In this document: positions 44,967-55,211 of the stretch, one piece after another | Numbering within the stretch: position 1 is the stretch's first letter | How the letters are laid out: the number at the start of each line of letters is the position of its first letter | DNA from: Candidatus Micropelagos thuwalensis | GTDB taxonomy: Bacteria > Pseudomonadota > Alphaproteobacteria > RS24 | DNA length: 64,000 bases | Direction: 5' to 3' | NCBI RefSeq assembly: GCF_000469155.1 | Contig: NZ_AWXE01000001.1 | Location: forward strand, 496,001 to 560,000 | Translations under genes and position numbers: made by a program | The notes under the pieces: generated by a model | Told to the model about the DNA's origin: nothing | Seen by the model: only the letters and a program-made list of their open reading frames with translations | The model's database searches: none

Positions 44967-47900
44967 TGTACAATATTGTGTTATCCGCTATTGAGCGCGG
45001 AAGAGCCGTCGTTTTTCTGATGGGCGTAATTCTGCTGTCTGGCATAGCTGTTCTCATTAACATCCCCAAAGAGGCTGAACCTGATATTCCAATTCCATAT
45101 ATTTATGTATCAGTAATTCATCCGGGTATCTCGCCTGAGGATGCGGAAAGGCTCATTGTCCGTCCGCTGGAAAAAGAACTGATGCTGGCTGAGGGACTTG
45201 ATGAAGTCCTTGGATTTGGCGGACAAAATTACGGCGCTGTCATCGTTAAATATGATGTTGACGTAGATGTCGATGAGGCCTTACTGGAAACGACTCGCCT
45301 GGTAGATCTGGTTAAACCAAAATTCCCGAAGGAGAGTGAAGAACCTTTAATTAAAGAAGTCAACGTAACGGCTTTCCCAGCTCTTTTCGTTGCCTTGTCC
45401 GGGAAGGTCAGTGAGCGCGAACTTATCCGGCGGGCAAAAACTCTTAAAAATGAATTAGAAAACCTACCCAATGTTCTGGGCGCCGAAATTATGGGCGACA
45501 GGGAAGAGCAGCTTGAAGTGACCATAAATCCGGCACGTATGGAGGCGTATCAGATTTCGCATAATGATTTATATGCGATTATCGCCAATAACAATCGTGT
45601 CATTCCAGCTGGGCAAATGGATACTGGCCTTGGAAGATTCACAATTTCTGTGCCGGGTTTATTTGAAACCGCTGAAGATGTTTTCAAACTCCCCGTAAAA
45701 GTAAGAGGGGATGCGGTTGTTACCCTCTCTGATATTGCAGAAATCAGGCGGACATATAAAGACCAACAAACCAGGACATTTTATAATGGCGATCCAGCAT
45801 TAATTTTAAAGGTTAAACGCAAAACGGGTACCAATGTTTTGGAAATGACTGATCAAGTCAGGGAAAGAACAATAGAATATACTGCTAATTGGCCAGAAAA
45901 TATTTATGTGAATTTTAGCTTTGATCAGTCTTCTCATGTATTCAATATGATTAGCTCCCTTCAAAGTTCAATTGCCAATGCGATTGTGCTGGTGATGCTC
46001 ATCGTTATCGGCGCACTGGGATTTCGTTCGGCGATGATGGTTGGCATCGCAATCCCAACAAGTTTTATGATGAGTTTTGTTCTGCTAAGCCTTTTCGGTA
46101 ACTCACTTAATATGATGGTGATGTTTTCACTCATCCTTTGTGTCGGGATTCTGGTCGATAGTTCTATTGTAATTGTTGAATATGCCGATAGAAAAATGGC
46201 AGAGGGGCTAGATCGCAAGCAAGCTTATGCGCGGTCAGCCGAACGGATGTTTTTCCCAATATTATCATCAACGGCCACAACACTGGCAGCCTTCACCCCT
46301 CTGTTATTTTGGCCTGGTGTGTCAGGTGAGTTTATGAGCTACCTGCCTCGCACGCTTATTTTTGTTTTAACCTCATCATTGGTTATGGCGCTTTTCTTCC
46401 TACCAGCTATAGGTGGCCTTTACGGTAAAACTGAACAAGCAGGCGACAGGACGCTTACAGCTTTATCAGCGGCCAACCCTGATTTTATCATTGATGAAAC
46501 AACCTTGACGGGAAGATATCTTAGGATTTTAGAACGGCTGATGGTGAATCCGCTTCGAACTTTTGTAGCACTAATGCTGATTTTCGCATCCATTATAATA
46601 ACTTACAGATTTTTCGAAAAAGACACGCTGTATTTTGCTGAGATTGAACCCAGACAGGCAATTGTTCTGGTGCGTGCAAGAGGTAATCTATCTCTCGATG
46701 ACACAGAAAAACTTACGCGCTCTGTTGAAAAAGAAGTCATGCAGATAAAAGGGATACAAGCCGCGCTTACACAATTCGGGCCTAACATCGCTTATGGTGG
46801 CTCCGGGAATAACGAAAATCCGACAGATCTTATTGGATCAATTTTTATTGAATTTCAGCATTTCACAGTTCGCGAAAGCTCAAAAAAAATAATCCAAAAA
46901 ATTAAAGATCGAACTAAAGATTTCCCTGGCATCATTGTGGAAATTCGTGAGCAAGAAGACGGCCCTCCCATTGGGAAAGATATCCAACTTGAAATCAGAT
47001 CGAATAATTATGAAGGATTGGTTGATATTGCCGAAAAGGCCAATGCCAAATTCAAAAGCTTTGATGAACTGCTCACCGATGTTGAAGACAATCGTTCATC
47101 ACCCGGAATTGAATGGAAGATTAAAGTTGACCGCGAAAAAGCGGGGCTTTTTGGGGCGGACATATCCACTGTTGGCGCCATGGTTCAAATGATTACCAAT
47201 GGTGTGGAACTTGGGACTTACAGACCAATTGATGCTGATGATGAAGTAGAAATTCGTATTCGCTATCCCGAAGAATATCGGGACATTAAAAATATGGATA
47301 GCTTACGCGTTAATACACCTCTAGGAAGTGTGCCAATCAGTAATTTTGTTAGCCGTACAGCCGACCAACGCAAAATCCAAATCGACAGGACAGATGGTTA
47401 TCGCCAAATTACTGTAAAAGCCAATGTTCTAATTAACCCTGTCACAAATGAGAAATATCCTATTGCTGAGGCCATGTCGGAAATCCAGCAATGGCTTGAT
47501 GAAGAAAATTTCGGGCCTGAATACCTTTTCCGTTTTCGTGGTAGTAGCGAGGAAGAGGAAGCCGCTGCCGGCTTTCTCGGAAATGCCATGTTGGGCGGTT
47601 TAGCCTTGATGTTTATTATCCTACTTCTTCAGTTTAACAGCTTCTACTATGCCATCTTAACCCTGACGACAGTGGCCTCATCTAGCATTGGCGTCCTCAT
47701 CGGACTAATGGCGACTGGAGAACAATTTATTGTAGTTTTCTCTGGTGTCGGGATTGTCGCTCTTGCAGGCATTGTCGTGAATAATTCGATTGTTTTGATT
47801 GATACGCATCAACGGCTAGAAAAATCTGGTATAGAATTAAAAGAGGCTGTCTTACGCGCTGCCGGACAAAGAATTCGCCCTATTCTCATCACAACTGGCA

Positions 47901-48148
47901 CGACAATTATCGGCTTGCTCCCCATGGCAATGGGAACCAGTATTAATATTTTCACCCGCTCTATCGAATTAAATAATCCGATTTCGGCATGGTGGACAAA
48001 TATGTCGATTTCTATTGTTTTTGGTCTCGGCTTTTCAACCGTGTTGACGCTGATAACAATTCCGGTTTTGATTATGTTGCCGGATTATCTCCGCAAGGAG
48101 GTTTTTCCAAAATTTAAACAGCAATATGCCGTGCTTAGAAATGGATAA
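44966..48148 (+). CDS. RND-family efflux pump permease (AcrB/AcrD/AcrF family)
   Basis: 1060 residues with the RND layout: a first membrane helix at the N terminus, a large porter loop, six helices around 335-560, a second porter loop, and six helices around 860-1040. The fourth-helix motif is GILVDSSIVIVEY (Asp 398, Ser 399), and helix ten has VVNNSIVLID (Asn 939-940). AcrB has two Asp and a Lys at the matching places, so the proton path differs. Substrate class cannot be told from sequence. Coupled to the adaptor gene upstream. Confidence 0.94.
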   Translation: MYNIVLSAIERGRAVVFLMGVILLSGIAVLINIPKEAEPDIPIPYIYVSVIHPGISPEDAERLIVRPLEKELMLAEGLDEVLGFGGQNYGAVIVKYDVDVDVDEALLETTRLVDLVKPKFPKESEEPLIKEVNVTAFPALFVALSGKVSERELIRRAKTLKNELENLPNVLGAEIMGDREEQLEVTINPARMEAYQISHNDLYAIIANNNRVIPAGQMDTGLGRFTISVPGLFETAEDVFKLPVKVRGDAVVTLSDIAEIRRTYKDQQTRTFYNGDPALILKVKRKTGTNVLEMTDQVRERTIEYTANWPENIYVNFSFDQSSHVFNMISSLQSSIANAIVLVMLIVIGALGFRSAMMVGIAIPTSFMMSFVLLSLFGNSLNMMVMFSLILCVGILVDSSIVIVEYADRKMAEGLDRKQAYARSAERMFFPILSSTATTLAAFTPLLFWPGVSGEFMSYLPRTLIFVLTSSLVMALFFLPAIGGLYGKTEQAGDRTLTALSAANPDFIIDETTLTGRYLRILERLMVNPLRTFVALMLIFASIIITYRFFEKDTLYFAEIEPRQAIVLVRARGNLSLDDTEKLTRSVEKEVMQIKGIQAALTQFGPNIAYGGSGNNENPTDLIGSIFIEFQHFTVRESSKKIIQKIKDRTKDFPGIIVEIREQEDGPPIGKDIQLEIRSNNYEGLVDIAEKANAKFKSFDELLTDVEDNRSSPGIEWKIKVDREKAGLFGADISTVGAMVQMITNGVELGTYRPIDADDEVEIRIRYPEEYRDIKNMDSLRVNTPLGSVPISNFVSRTADQRKIQIDRTDGYRQITVKANVLINPVTNEKYPIAEAMSEIQQWLDEENFGPEYLFRFRGSSEEEEAAAGFLGNAMLGGLALMFIILLLQFNSFYYAILTLTTVASSSIGVLIGLMATGEQFIVVFSGVGIVALAGIVVNNSIVLIDTHQRLEKSGIELKEAVLRAAGQRIRPILITTGTTIIGLLPMAMGTSINIFTRSIELNNPISAWWTNMSISIVFGLGFSTVLTLITIPVLIMLPDYLRKEVFPKFKQQYAVLRNG

Positions 48149-48154
48149 AAATTA

Positions 48155-48976
48155 TTATAAAGTGCGTTCCATCTGACGATATTTATAGATAGCAACGGGA
48201 ATACTCAGCAAATACGCAGCACATAAAATAAGTATCATAATCCAAGGAAAAGTAGACAATGCTCCGGCTATGAGTACGAATGTAAGAAAAATAGAAATCA
48301 AATAAACGCGTGGTACTTTAAATTTGAGATGCTTAAGCGAAAAGGTTGGAATACTGCTGACCATCAGCAAAGAAAGGATGACAACCAAACAAGCAATAGA
48401 CATCAAAAAGGAAGACATATCAAACCCTAAAAAGGATAAATAAAGGGGTGAAAGAACCATAATTCCAGCTACAGGAGATGGAACACCCACAAAGAAGTTT
48501 TGAGTCCAAATCGGCATGGTTTCACCATCATCAGATGAAAGATCGTCTTGAAGAACATTAAATTTCGCCAAACGCAGAGCCGTACAAACCGTATATAAAA
48601 TCACAACCAACCAGCCTAGTCGTTCTATCTCATTAAGTTGCCAGAAATAAATCATCATAATCGGCGCAATACCGAAATTAAAAAAATCTGCGAGAGAGTC
48701 GAGTTGCCCACCAATTTTGCTCTCTGCCTTGAGCGCACGCGCAACGCGCCCGTCAATCGCATCAAGCAAAGCAGCAAGGAAAATAAATTCAACCGCCAAT
48801 TCATAACGCCCCTCAAGAGCGAAGCGGAACGAATTTAGTCCTGCGCAAAGTGCCAGAGTGGTGATGATGCTGGGAACAAGGGTTCTGAAATAAACAAAAT
48901 TCCTCTGTTTCCCCCCCTTTTGTTTATTTGGCTTAACTTTAGGGTTTTGGCTTGTTTGTGAGTTGGATTTTTTAAT
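48155..48976 (-). CDS. pssA: PssA, phosphatidylserine synthase, non-canonical start
   Basis: About 273 residues if it starts at ATT 48976. The CDP-alcohol phosphotransferase motif is complete: DGRVAR, GGQLDSLADF. Membrane helices run through to the C terminus. The family N terminus RTLVPSIITTLALCAG is encoded upstream of the first canonical codon (TTG 48799). The frame stays open to a TAG at 49010-49012 but contains no ATG, GTG or TTG in that stretch; only ATA 49006, ATT 48976 and an internal CTG are available. It makes phosphatidylserine for Psd, encoded upstream. The start is unresolved. Confidence 0.85.
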   Translation of the reverse strand: MKKSNSQTSQNPKVKPNKQKGGKQRNFVYFRTLVPSIITTLALCAGLNSFRFALEGRYELAVEFIFLAALLDAIDGRVARALKAESKIGGQLDSLADFFNFGIAPIMMIYFWQLNEIERLGWLVVILYTVCTALRLAKFNVLQDDLSSDDGETMPIWTQNFFVGVPSPVAGIMVLSPLYLSFLGFDMSSFLMSIACLVVILSLLMVSSIPTFSLKHLKFKVPRVYLISIFLTFVLIAGALSTFPWIMILILCAAYLLSIPVAIYKYRQMERTL

Positions 48977-49038
48977 GACTCTATCAGCCTTATGGCTGCC
49001 CTTTATTGACTAAATTACTACCTATTAAACCCGAAACA

Positions 49039-49737
49039 TTATATCGGATCTGCGACGCGTTGAATTTGGTTATCTTTGTCCGCTAAATCAGCCATAATTG
49101 TTTCACCACCGAGTACCTGCTGACCTACAGCAACTTTCGGCGCAATACCGTCCGGCAAATATATATCGACGCGACTACCAAATCGTATCAGGCCAAATCG
49201 TTCTCCAGTTTTGAGGCTTTCTCCTTCCTCTACCCAGCATAAAATGCGTCGTGCGACAAGACCGGCAATTTGAACGACTACCATTTCCTTACCGTCAGGG
49301 AGTTCCAATAAAAGTGACTGGCGTTCATTTTGATCGCTGGCCTTTTCCAGATCAGCGCTCAAAAACTTTCCCGTTCGATAAAGTGATTTTTTAATTTTCG
49401 CCGTATGTGGGACACGATTAATATGACAGTTAAACACATTCAAAAAAATTGAAATACGTGTCATAGGTGTTTCGCCAAGTTCAAGCTCCTGCGGTGGCAC
49501 GGCCTCAGTTATCATATTTACAACGCCGTCTGCAGGACTGACGACTAGCCCCTCCTGATTGGGAACATATCTCAGCGGGTCACGAAAGAAATAGGCGCAA
49601 AAAACGATGCCAATCACACCGAGCCAACCTAAAAAAGTTGAAACGAAAAACAGAGCGACCATTGCGACTGCAAAAATAAGAATAAATCTGTATCCCTCCG
49701 GATGTATCGGCAGTATCAGGGATAGGAAGTTATGCAT
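49039..49737 (-). CDS. psd: Phosphatidylserine decarboxylase
   Basis: 232 residues, the short alphaproteobacterial/archaeal-type enzyme. Two hydrophobic segments lie near 15-45. Motifs VVSPADGVV, FNCHINRVPH and the autocleavage site RFGSRVDIYLP (Gly-Ser, which forms the pyruvoyl cofactor) are present. It converts phosphatidylserine to phosphatidylethanolamine at the inner membrane. It precedes pssA on the same strand, the standard pair order in the class. Confidence 0.95.
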   Translation of the reverse strand: MHNFLSLILPIHPEGYRFILIFAVAMVALFFVSTFLGWLGVIGIVFCAYFFRDPLRYVPNQEGLVVSPADGVVNMITEAVPPQELELGETPMTRISIFLNVFNCHINRVPHTAKIKKSLYRTGKFLSADLEKASDQNERQSLLLELPDGKEMVVVQIAGLVARRILCWVEEGESLKTGERFGLIRFGSRVDIYLPDGIAPKVAVGQQVLGGETIMADLADKDNQIQRVADPI

Positions 49738-49842
49738 TAAAAGCTCCTTCTTGTTCTGTAATTAATAATATCATGCTTTAACGTCACAGATTTGTCAGAA
49801 TCATCATTAAGACTTGATAATATACTAAACTGAGGTTCTTTT

Positions 49843-50388
49843 ATGACCAAGTCTGTTTGTGTTTTTTGTGGATCGAGAGATGGCAATTTGCCTGAATTTC
49901 AAGAGATTGCCAATGAACTAGGGCAATCACTTGCTAAAAAAGGCATTAATCTGGTTTATGGTGGCGGTCAAGTCGGACTAATGGGGCATCTGGCACGCGC
50001 TGCTCTGAAAGAAGGTGGGCATGTAACCGGCATTATCCCTGAATTCCTTAATAAACGTGAAATACGCTTCGACGAGATCTCTCAGGTGATTGAAACAAAA
50101 ACCTTACGCGATAGAATCAAACAAATGGAACAACGTTCGGATGCATTTATTGTGTTACCAGGCGGGATAGGTACGCTTGATGAATTGATGCAGATGTTTA
50201 CGATGAACCTTTTAAAGCAACAAAACAAACCAATTTACATCATAAATCTTAACGGCTTCTGGGATCCATTTTTCACCATGATGGATGCATTCGAAAATGC
50301 TGGATTTATCTATCCTGGCAGTCGGGACTTGCTAAAAGTCTGCGCCACTCTTGATGATGTTATGATGGAATTAGAAACTGAGACTTAA
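49843..50388 (+). CDS. LOG-family nucleotide phosphoribohydrolase
   Basis: 181 residues. The family signatures GGGQVGLMG near 40 and PGGIGTLDELMQMF near 105 are clear; these were formerly annotated as lysine decarboxylases. Members hydrolyse nucleoside 5'-monophosphates or cytokinin precursors to free base and ribose 5-phosphate. TGAGG precedes the ATG. Divergent from psd. Its 3' end overlaps cimA by four bases in convergent orientation. Confidence 0.92.
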   Translation: MTKSVCVFCGSRDGNLPEFQEIANELGQSLAKKGINLVYGGGQVGLMGHLARAALKEGGHVTGIIPEFLNKREIRFDEISQVIETKTLRDRIKQMEQRSDAFIVLPGGIGTLDELMQMFTMNLLKQQNKPIYIINLNGFWDPFFTMMDAFENAGFIYPGSRDLLKVCATLDDVMMELETET

Positions 50389-52004
50389 TCAGTATTTGCC
50401 GGATTAGGCGAGACGCCTTCTTTCATCAACTTATAGACAATGCTGTCATGAAGCGCCTGAAAACTGGCTGCCACTATATTTTCCGACACCCCGACAGTAC
50501 GCCATGATTGCCCTTCACCATCAGCACTTTCAATAAACACACGGGTCACCGCGCCAGTACCGGTATTAAGAATACGGACTTTAAAATCTACGAGACGCAT
50601 ATCCGCAAGATAGGGGGCGTATCGTCTTAAATCCCCTCGAATAGCCATATCTAGCGCATTAACTGGGCCATTACCTTCCCCGGTAGTGGTTACACTCTGA
50701 CCGTCAATATTCAAACTAACTATCGCCGTCGCACGTGGTGCGGGGTTGGCTTCATCCCAAGCGACTTTTACCTCGTAATTCAGCACATTAAAATAAGTCG
50801 GTAAGGTTCCCAGCATTTCATGTGCCAATAATTCAAAAGACGCGCCGGCGCTGTCAAAACTATACCCTTCAAGTTCCTTATCTTTAATGCCGGAAAGAAT
50901 CCGTTCAACGGCAGATTTATCCTCTCCGACAGAAATACCCGCAGCCTCAAGACGTGCCAAAATATTACTTCGTCCCGCCTGGTCGGAGACAAGAATAATA
51001 CGCGCATTACCTACTTGTTCGGGGTCAACATGTTCATAAGTGGAGGGGTCTTTCATCACTGCAGAAACATGAATCCCCCCTTTATGAGCAAAGGCATTAT
51101 CTCCGACATAGGGAGCATGACGGTTTGGCGTACGATTAAGAATTTCATCCAGCAAGAGCGAGGTTTTTTTGAGTTTTTTCAAATGAGCGAGATTAATGCC
51201 GGTTTTATATTTATCGGCATAACCTGGCTTTAAAAGCAAGCTTGGAATGAGCGACACCATATTCGCATTACCGCAACGTTCACCAAGCCCGTTAAGTGTA
51301 CCCTGTACTTGTCGAACGCCGGCATCAATGGCAGCAAGAGAATTGGAAACTGCGTTTTCGGTATCATTGTGAGCATGGATGCCCAGCCTATCACCTTGGA
51401 AACGAGCCGAAAGCGCTGTGACAATATCATAAACATCGCCCGGCAATGTGCCACCATTTGTATCGCATAGCACTGCCCAGCGTGCGCCAGCTTCAAGTGC
51501 TGTTTCAATGCAAGACAACGCATAGTCAGGATTGGCCTTATACCCATCAAAAAAATGCTCACAATCAATCATGGCTTCTTTTTCATGTTCAACAATGGCT
51601 TTCACACTCTCAGAAATACATTCAAGGTTTTCTTCAAGGCTTATCTTGAGCGCGACATCAACATGATAATCCCAGCTTTTCGCTACCAGACAAACAGCCT
51701 GCGCTTCAGCACCCAAGATTTGCGCTAACCCCGGATCATTAGCCGCCGACCTTCCTGCTCGCTTTGTCATGCCGAAGGCAGTCATCTTTGCATGAGAAAA
51801 ATCATGGGACTTAGAGAAAAAATTTGTATCGGTCGGGTTGGCACCGGGATAGCCGCCCTCAACATAATCCAGACCTAACTCATCGAGTGTTTTGGCAATG
51901 GTTATTTTATCATCAACAGAAAAATCAACGCCAGCCGTCTGTTGCCCGTCCCTTAAAGTTGTGTCAAATAAGTAGAGCCTCTCAAGGCTGTCGTTTTCAC
52001 TCAT
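50385..52004 (-). CDS. cimA: Citramalate synthase (LeuA/CimA family)
   Basis: 539 residues. The HMGL-like barrel starts LYLFDTTLRDGQQTAGVDFS and includes HAHNDTENAVSNSLAAIDAG and VQGTLNGLGERCGNANM. A LeuA-type regulatory domain follows from about 400. The long form with this N terminus is the CimA-type, which condenses pyruvate with acetyl-CoA for isoleucine synthesis; 2-isopropylmalate synthase is the alternative. It follows gltX by 11 bp. Confidence 0.9.
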   Translation of the reverse strand: MSENDSLERLYLFDTTLRDGQQTAGVDFSVDDKITIAKTLDELGLDYVEGGYPGANPTDTNFFSKSHDFSHAKMTAFGMTKRAGRSAANDPGLAQILGAEAQAVCLVAKSWDYHVDVALKISLEENLECISESVKAIVEHEKEAMIDCEHFFDGYKANPDYALSCIETALEAGARWAVLCDTNGGTLPGDVYDIVTALSARFQGDRLGIHAHNDTENAVSNSLAAIDAGVRQVQGTLNGLGERCGNANMVSLIPSLLLKPGYADKYKTGINLAHLKKLKKTSLLLDEILNRTPNRHAPYVGDNAFAHKGGIHVSAVMKDPSTYEHVDPEQVGNARIILVSDQAGRSNILARLEAAGISVGEDKSAVERILSGIKDKELEGYSFDSAGASFELLAHEMLGTLPTYFNVLNYEVKVAWDEANPAPRATAIVSLNIDGQSVTTTGEGNGPVNALDMAIRGDLRRYAPYLADMRLVDFKVRILNTGTGAVTRVFIESADGEGQSWRTVGVSENIVAASFQALHDSIVYKLMKEGVSPNPANTD

Positions 52005-52015
52005 TGTCTCAATTA

Positions 52016-53374
52016 TTATCCCTTGAGACGATTCTTGACATGCGTCGGGCCGATAAGCAACAGCAGGTTTTGCATTTCGGGTCCGTGGGACTGACCGGTA
52101 AGCGCTTTACGAAGGGGCATAAAAAGTTCTTTACCTTTTCGGCCTGTCGATTGCTTAAGCTTCGTCGTCCATTGTGACCAACTTGTTTCATCCCATGGCT
52201 CATCGGGTAAACAGTCCAAAGCCGTTTCGAGATAAGCACTGTCTCCAGCGTCGATTACACTTTCCACGGGGCCTTGAATGATTTGCCAGAGCGCCAGAGC
52301 ATCCTCAAGCTTGTCGATATTCCCCCTCACGGTCTCCCAAAACAATGCGCCAGTTTGCATGTCATCACACTGAATACCCAAAGATAACAATCTATCAGCC
52401 ACTTTTTCATAGGGCAGGCTTTGTAGTAATTTAACATTCAATCTTTGCAATTCCGCTGGGTCGAAGCGCGCGGGGGCTCTACCTAGGCGCGTCAAATCAA
52501 AACCAGCAACAATCGCATCCATTTCAGCATGCGCTTCCACCGGGTCAGGTGTGCCGAGTCTCGCAATCAGACTGTTTATCGACATCGGGTCAACACCCCC
52601 TTCTCTCAATGACTCAAGCGATAACGACCCAAGTCGTTTTGACAATGCACTCCCGTCAGCCATAACCAGTAGCGGGTGATGAGCAAAAACAGGAATATCA
52701 ACACCTTCTCCAGCAAGGGCGGTGATCAATTCGATTTGAGCCGCAGAATTTGTTACATGGTCTTCACCGCGAATAATATGCGTTATGTTGAAATCAAGGT
52801 CATCCACCGCACTAGGCAAAGTATAGAGATATGTGCCGTCAGCGCGAACAAGCACCGGATCAGAAAGGCTGGAGGTGTCCACAAGCTGTTCGCCACGTAC
52901 CAAATCCTGCCAACTCACTTTATTGCCGGATAATTTAAAACGCCAATGCGGCGTTCGACCCTCGGACTCAAGTTTGGCTTTATCTTCATCACTTAGCTCC
53001 AGAGCAGCGCGGTCATAAACCGGGGGTTTACCTCTGGCGCGTTGGCGCTTGCGTTTCAGGTCGAGTTCATCGGGCGTTTCATAACAAGCATAAACTAACC
53101 CCATCTCTTTTAGCTTATTAAAAGCTGCATCATAGGCATCAAAACGATCAGATTGTTTTGCAGTTAAATCATACGGCAAACCGAGCCATGTCAAATCGTC
53201 AATAATACCTTGCGCGAAAGCCTCAGTGGATCTTTCAGAGTCAGTATCATCTAAACGCAGCATAAATTGCCCATCACTGGCTTTGGCAAAGAGCGCGCAG
53301 AACAATGCGGTTCGGGCATTGCCGACATGTAGGCGACCAGTCGGGCTTGGCGCAAAGCGGGTAATAATTGACAT
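52016..53374 (-). CDS. gltX: Glutamyl-tRNA synthetase
   Basis: 452 residues, class I. The HIGH-type motif is GRLHVGNART and the KMSKS-type motif is ALSKRLGS near 210. RFAPSPTGRLHVGN is at the N terminus, and the anticodon-binding C-terminal domain starts near 310. Alphaproteobacteria often have two GltX paralogs, and this may be either; whether it charges tRNA-Glu or also tRNA-Gln cannot be told. Lies between nadE and cimA on the minus strand, 14 bp after nadE. Confidence 0.95.
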   Translation of the reverse strand: MSIITRFAPSPTGRLHVGNARTALFCALFAKASDGQFMLRLDDTDSERSTEAFAQGIIDDLTWLGLPYDLTAKQSDRFDAYDAAFNKLKEMGLVYACYETPDELDLKRKRQRARGKPPVYDRAALELSDEDKAKLESEGRTPHWRFKLSGNKVSWQDLVRGEQLVDTSSLSDPVLVRADGTYLYTLPSAVDDLDFNITHIIRGEDHVTNSAAQIELITALAGEGVDIPVFAHHPLLVMADGSALSKRLGSLSLESLREGGVDPMSINSLIARLGTPDPVEAHAEMDAIVAGFDLTRLGRAPARFDPAELQRLNVKLLQSLPYEKVADRLLSLGIQCDDMQTGALFWETVRGNIDKLEDALALWQIIQGPVESVIDAGDSAYLETALDCLPDEPWDETSWSQWTTKLKQSTGRKGKELFMPLRKALTGQSHGPEMQNLLLLIGPTHVKNRLKG

Positions 53375-53388
53375 TTTTGTACCTTTCT

Positions 53389-55068
53389 TCAGCCCTTAAG
53401 GCGTGCGTTTCTAAAACCGTTCGTAATAGGATAACGACGGTCACGCCCAAAATTTCGATGTCCTATTTTGACACCAGGCGCCGCCTGACGCCGCTTATAT
53501 TCAGAGATGTATAACAAATGCTCTATGCGTTTCACAGTATCAGGGTCATGACCTCTAGAAACAATCTCGTCAAAACCAAGCTCCTCTTCTACAAGCCCTG
53601 ACAAAATATCATCCAGCGCGTCGTAAGGTGGCAAACTATCTTCGTCTTTCTGGTTATCGCGCAATTCAGCCGTTGGCGGTTTTTCGATAATGGAAACCGG
53701 AATGACTTTGCCCTTTTGCCCCAAAGCGCCGACAGGAAAATGTGAATTGCGCCATGCTGCAAGCGCGAAAATTTCGGTCTTATAAATATCTTTGATCGGA
53801 TTAAAACCACCATTCATGTCGCCGTAAAGCGTCGCATAGCCAACTGACACTTCGGACTTATTGCCCGTCGTCACCACCATCGAACCAAATTTATTTGATA
53901 GAGCCATCAGCAATGTACCGCGCAACCGTGACTGGATATTTTCTTCCGTAATATCATTCGGCAAATCGCCGAATAGCGACGATAAAGAACCCTCAAGAAC
54001 ACCGACGCTATCTTCAATAGAAACTTCATCTAGTTTCACTCCGAGTAAGTCAGCACATTCTTTTGCGTCATCAAGACTTTCCTGAGAGGTAAATTTGGAA
54101 GGTAACATTATACAATGCACTTGCTCTGGCCCCAAAGCATCAGCCGCCAATGCCGCACAAATTGCACTATCTATTCCGCCAGATAAACCTAGTAAGACAC
54201 TCGGAAATCCGTTTTTACGCACATAATCGCGTAAACCCAGCATCGCCGCTTGATAGGTTGCAGCCAACCCCTTTTCCAATAGAGCCTTATCGTCACTTAA
54301 GCATGTGGCTGTACCCTGAGTTAAAGACCAAGTGGTGTGAACAATGTTTTCTTGCCAGGCTGGTAATTGAATTTGGACTTCACCTGCCGACGACATCACA
54401 AAACTTGCGCCGTCAAAGACCAACTCATCCTGCCCCCCAAGCTGGTTAACATAAACCAATGGCAAATCGGTAGCGCGGCATCGTTCTATCGCATGCGCCA
54501 AACGTCTCTCTTGTTTGCCGGTTTCATAAGGTGAACCATTTGGAGATACTAGAATTTGCGCCCCACATGATTTTAAATGCGAACACACATCTTCGAACCA
54601 AATATCTTCACAAATCGGTAAGCCAATTTTCAAATCACCCGCAGATGTAGAAACGGTGACGGGATCAGGAAATAATCCGGTGAGAAAAAGTCGTTTTTCA
54701 TCAAAAACTGAATAATTTGGCAAATGCACTTTATGTCGGATATGACTGCGCCCACCTTCTGCCACCATGACGCTGTTATAAAGCGCGCCATCTTCTACAA
54801 AAGGTAACCCGAAAATATATGCCGGCCCCCCATCTGCTGTTTCAGCAACTAACTGTTCAGCAACATCCATTATATGACGCACAAATGCTTGTTTCATCAC
54901 CAAATCTTCAGGTGGATAACCACACAAAAATAACTCACTGGAAACAACAAAATCAGAACCAACTTTGATAGCTTCAGCGCGTGCTGCACGCAATAAACCC
55001 GCATTGCCGGAGACATCTCCGACCTTGGGATTAAGTTGTGCCAGCGATATGGTTATTTTTTCTTCCAT
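53389..55068 (-). CDS. nadE: Glutamine-dependent NAD+ synthetase
   Basis: 559 residues. The N-terminal nitrilase-type glutaminase domain carries the Glu in SSELFLCGYPPEDL, Lys in RHKVHLPNY and Cys in GLPICEDIWF. The C-terminal ATP pyrophosphatase domain begins around 280 with LLGLSGGIDSAICAA and has TTGNKSEVSVGYATLYGD. It amidates deamido-NAD with glutamine. It is divergent from the DAHP synthase gene. Confidence 0.96.
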   Translation of the reverse strand: MEEKITISLAQLNPKVGDVSGNAGLLRAARAEAIKVGSDFVVSSELFLCGYPPEDLVMKQAFVRHIMDVAEQLVAETADGGPAYIFGLPFVEDGALYNSVMVAEGGRSHIRHKVHLPNYSVFDEKRLFLTGLFPDPVTVSTSAGDLKIGLPICEDIWFEDVCSHLKSCGAQILVSPNGSPYETGKQERRLAHAIERCRATDLPLVYVNQLGGQDELVFDGASFVMSSAGEVQIQLPAWQENIVHTTWSLTQGTATCLSDDKALLEKGLAATYQAAMLGLRDYVRKNGFPSVLLGLSGGIDSAICAALAADALGPEQVHCIMLPSKFTSQESLDDAKECADLLGVKLDEVSIEDSVGVLEGSLSSLFGDLPNDITEENIQSRLRGTLLMALSNKFGSMVVTTGNKSEVSVGYATLYGDMNGGFNPIKDIYKTEIFALAAWRNSHFPVGALGQKGKVIPVSIIEKPPTAELRDNQKDEDSLPPYDALDDILSGLVEEELGFDEIVSRGHDPDTVKRIEHLLYISEYKRRQAAPGVKIGHRNFGRDRRYPITNGFRNARLKG

Positions 55069-55211
55069 AGCAGGTATTTAGCGTTAGTCACGGCTGAGAA
55101 CAAGTCCAACCTCCTTCCCCTTGAATTTTGTCTGAAAAGCTGACAAAAGAAAGTTGAAAATGGAATAACTTTAATAGGTTAGTGCCATCTTAAATTAATG
55201 AGGTTTACAAA

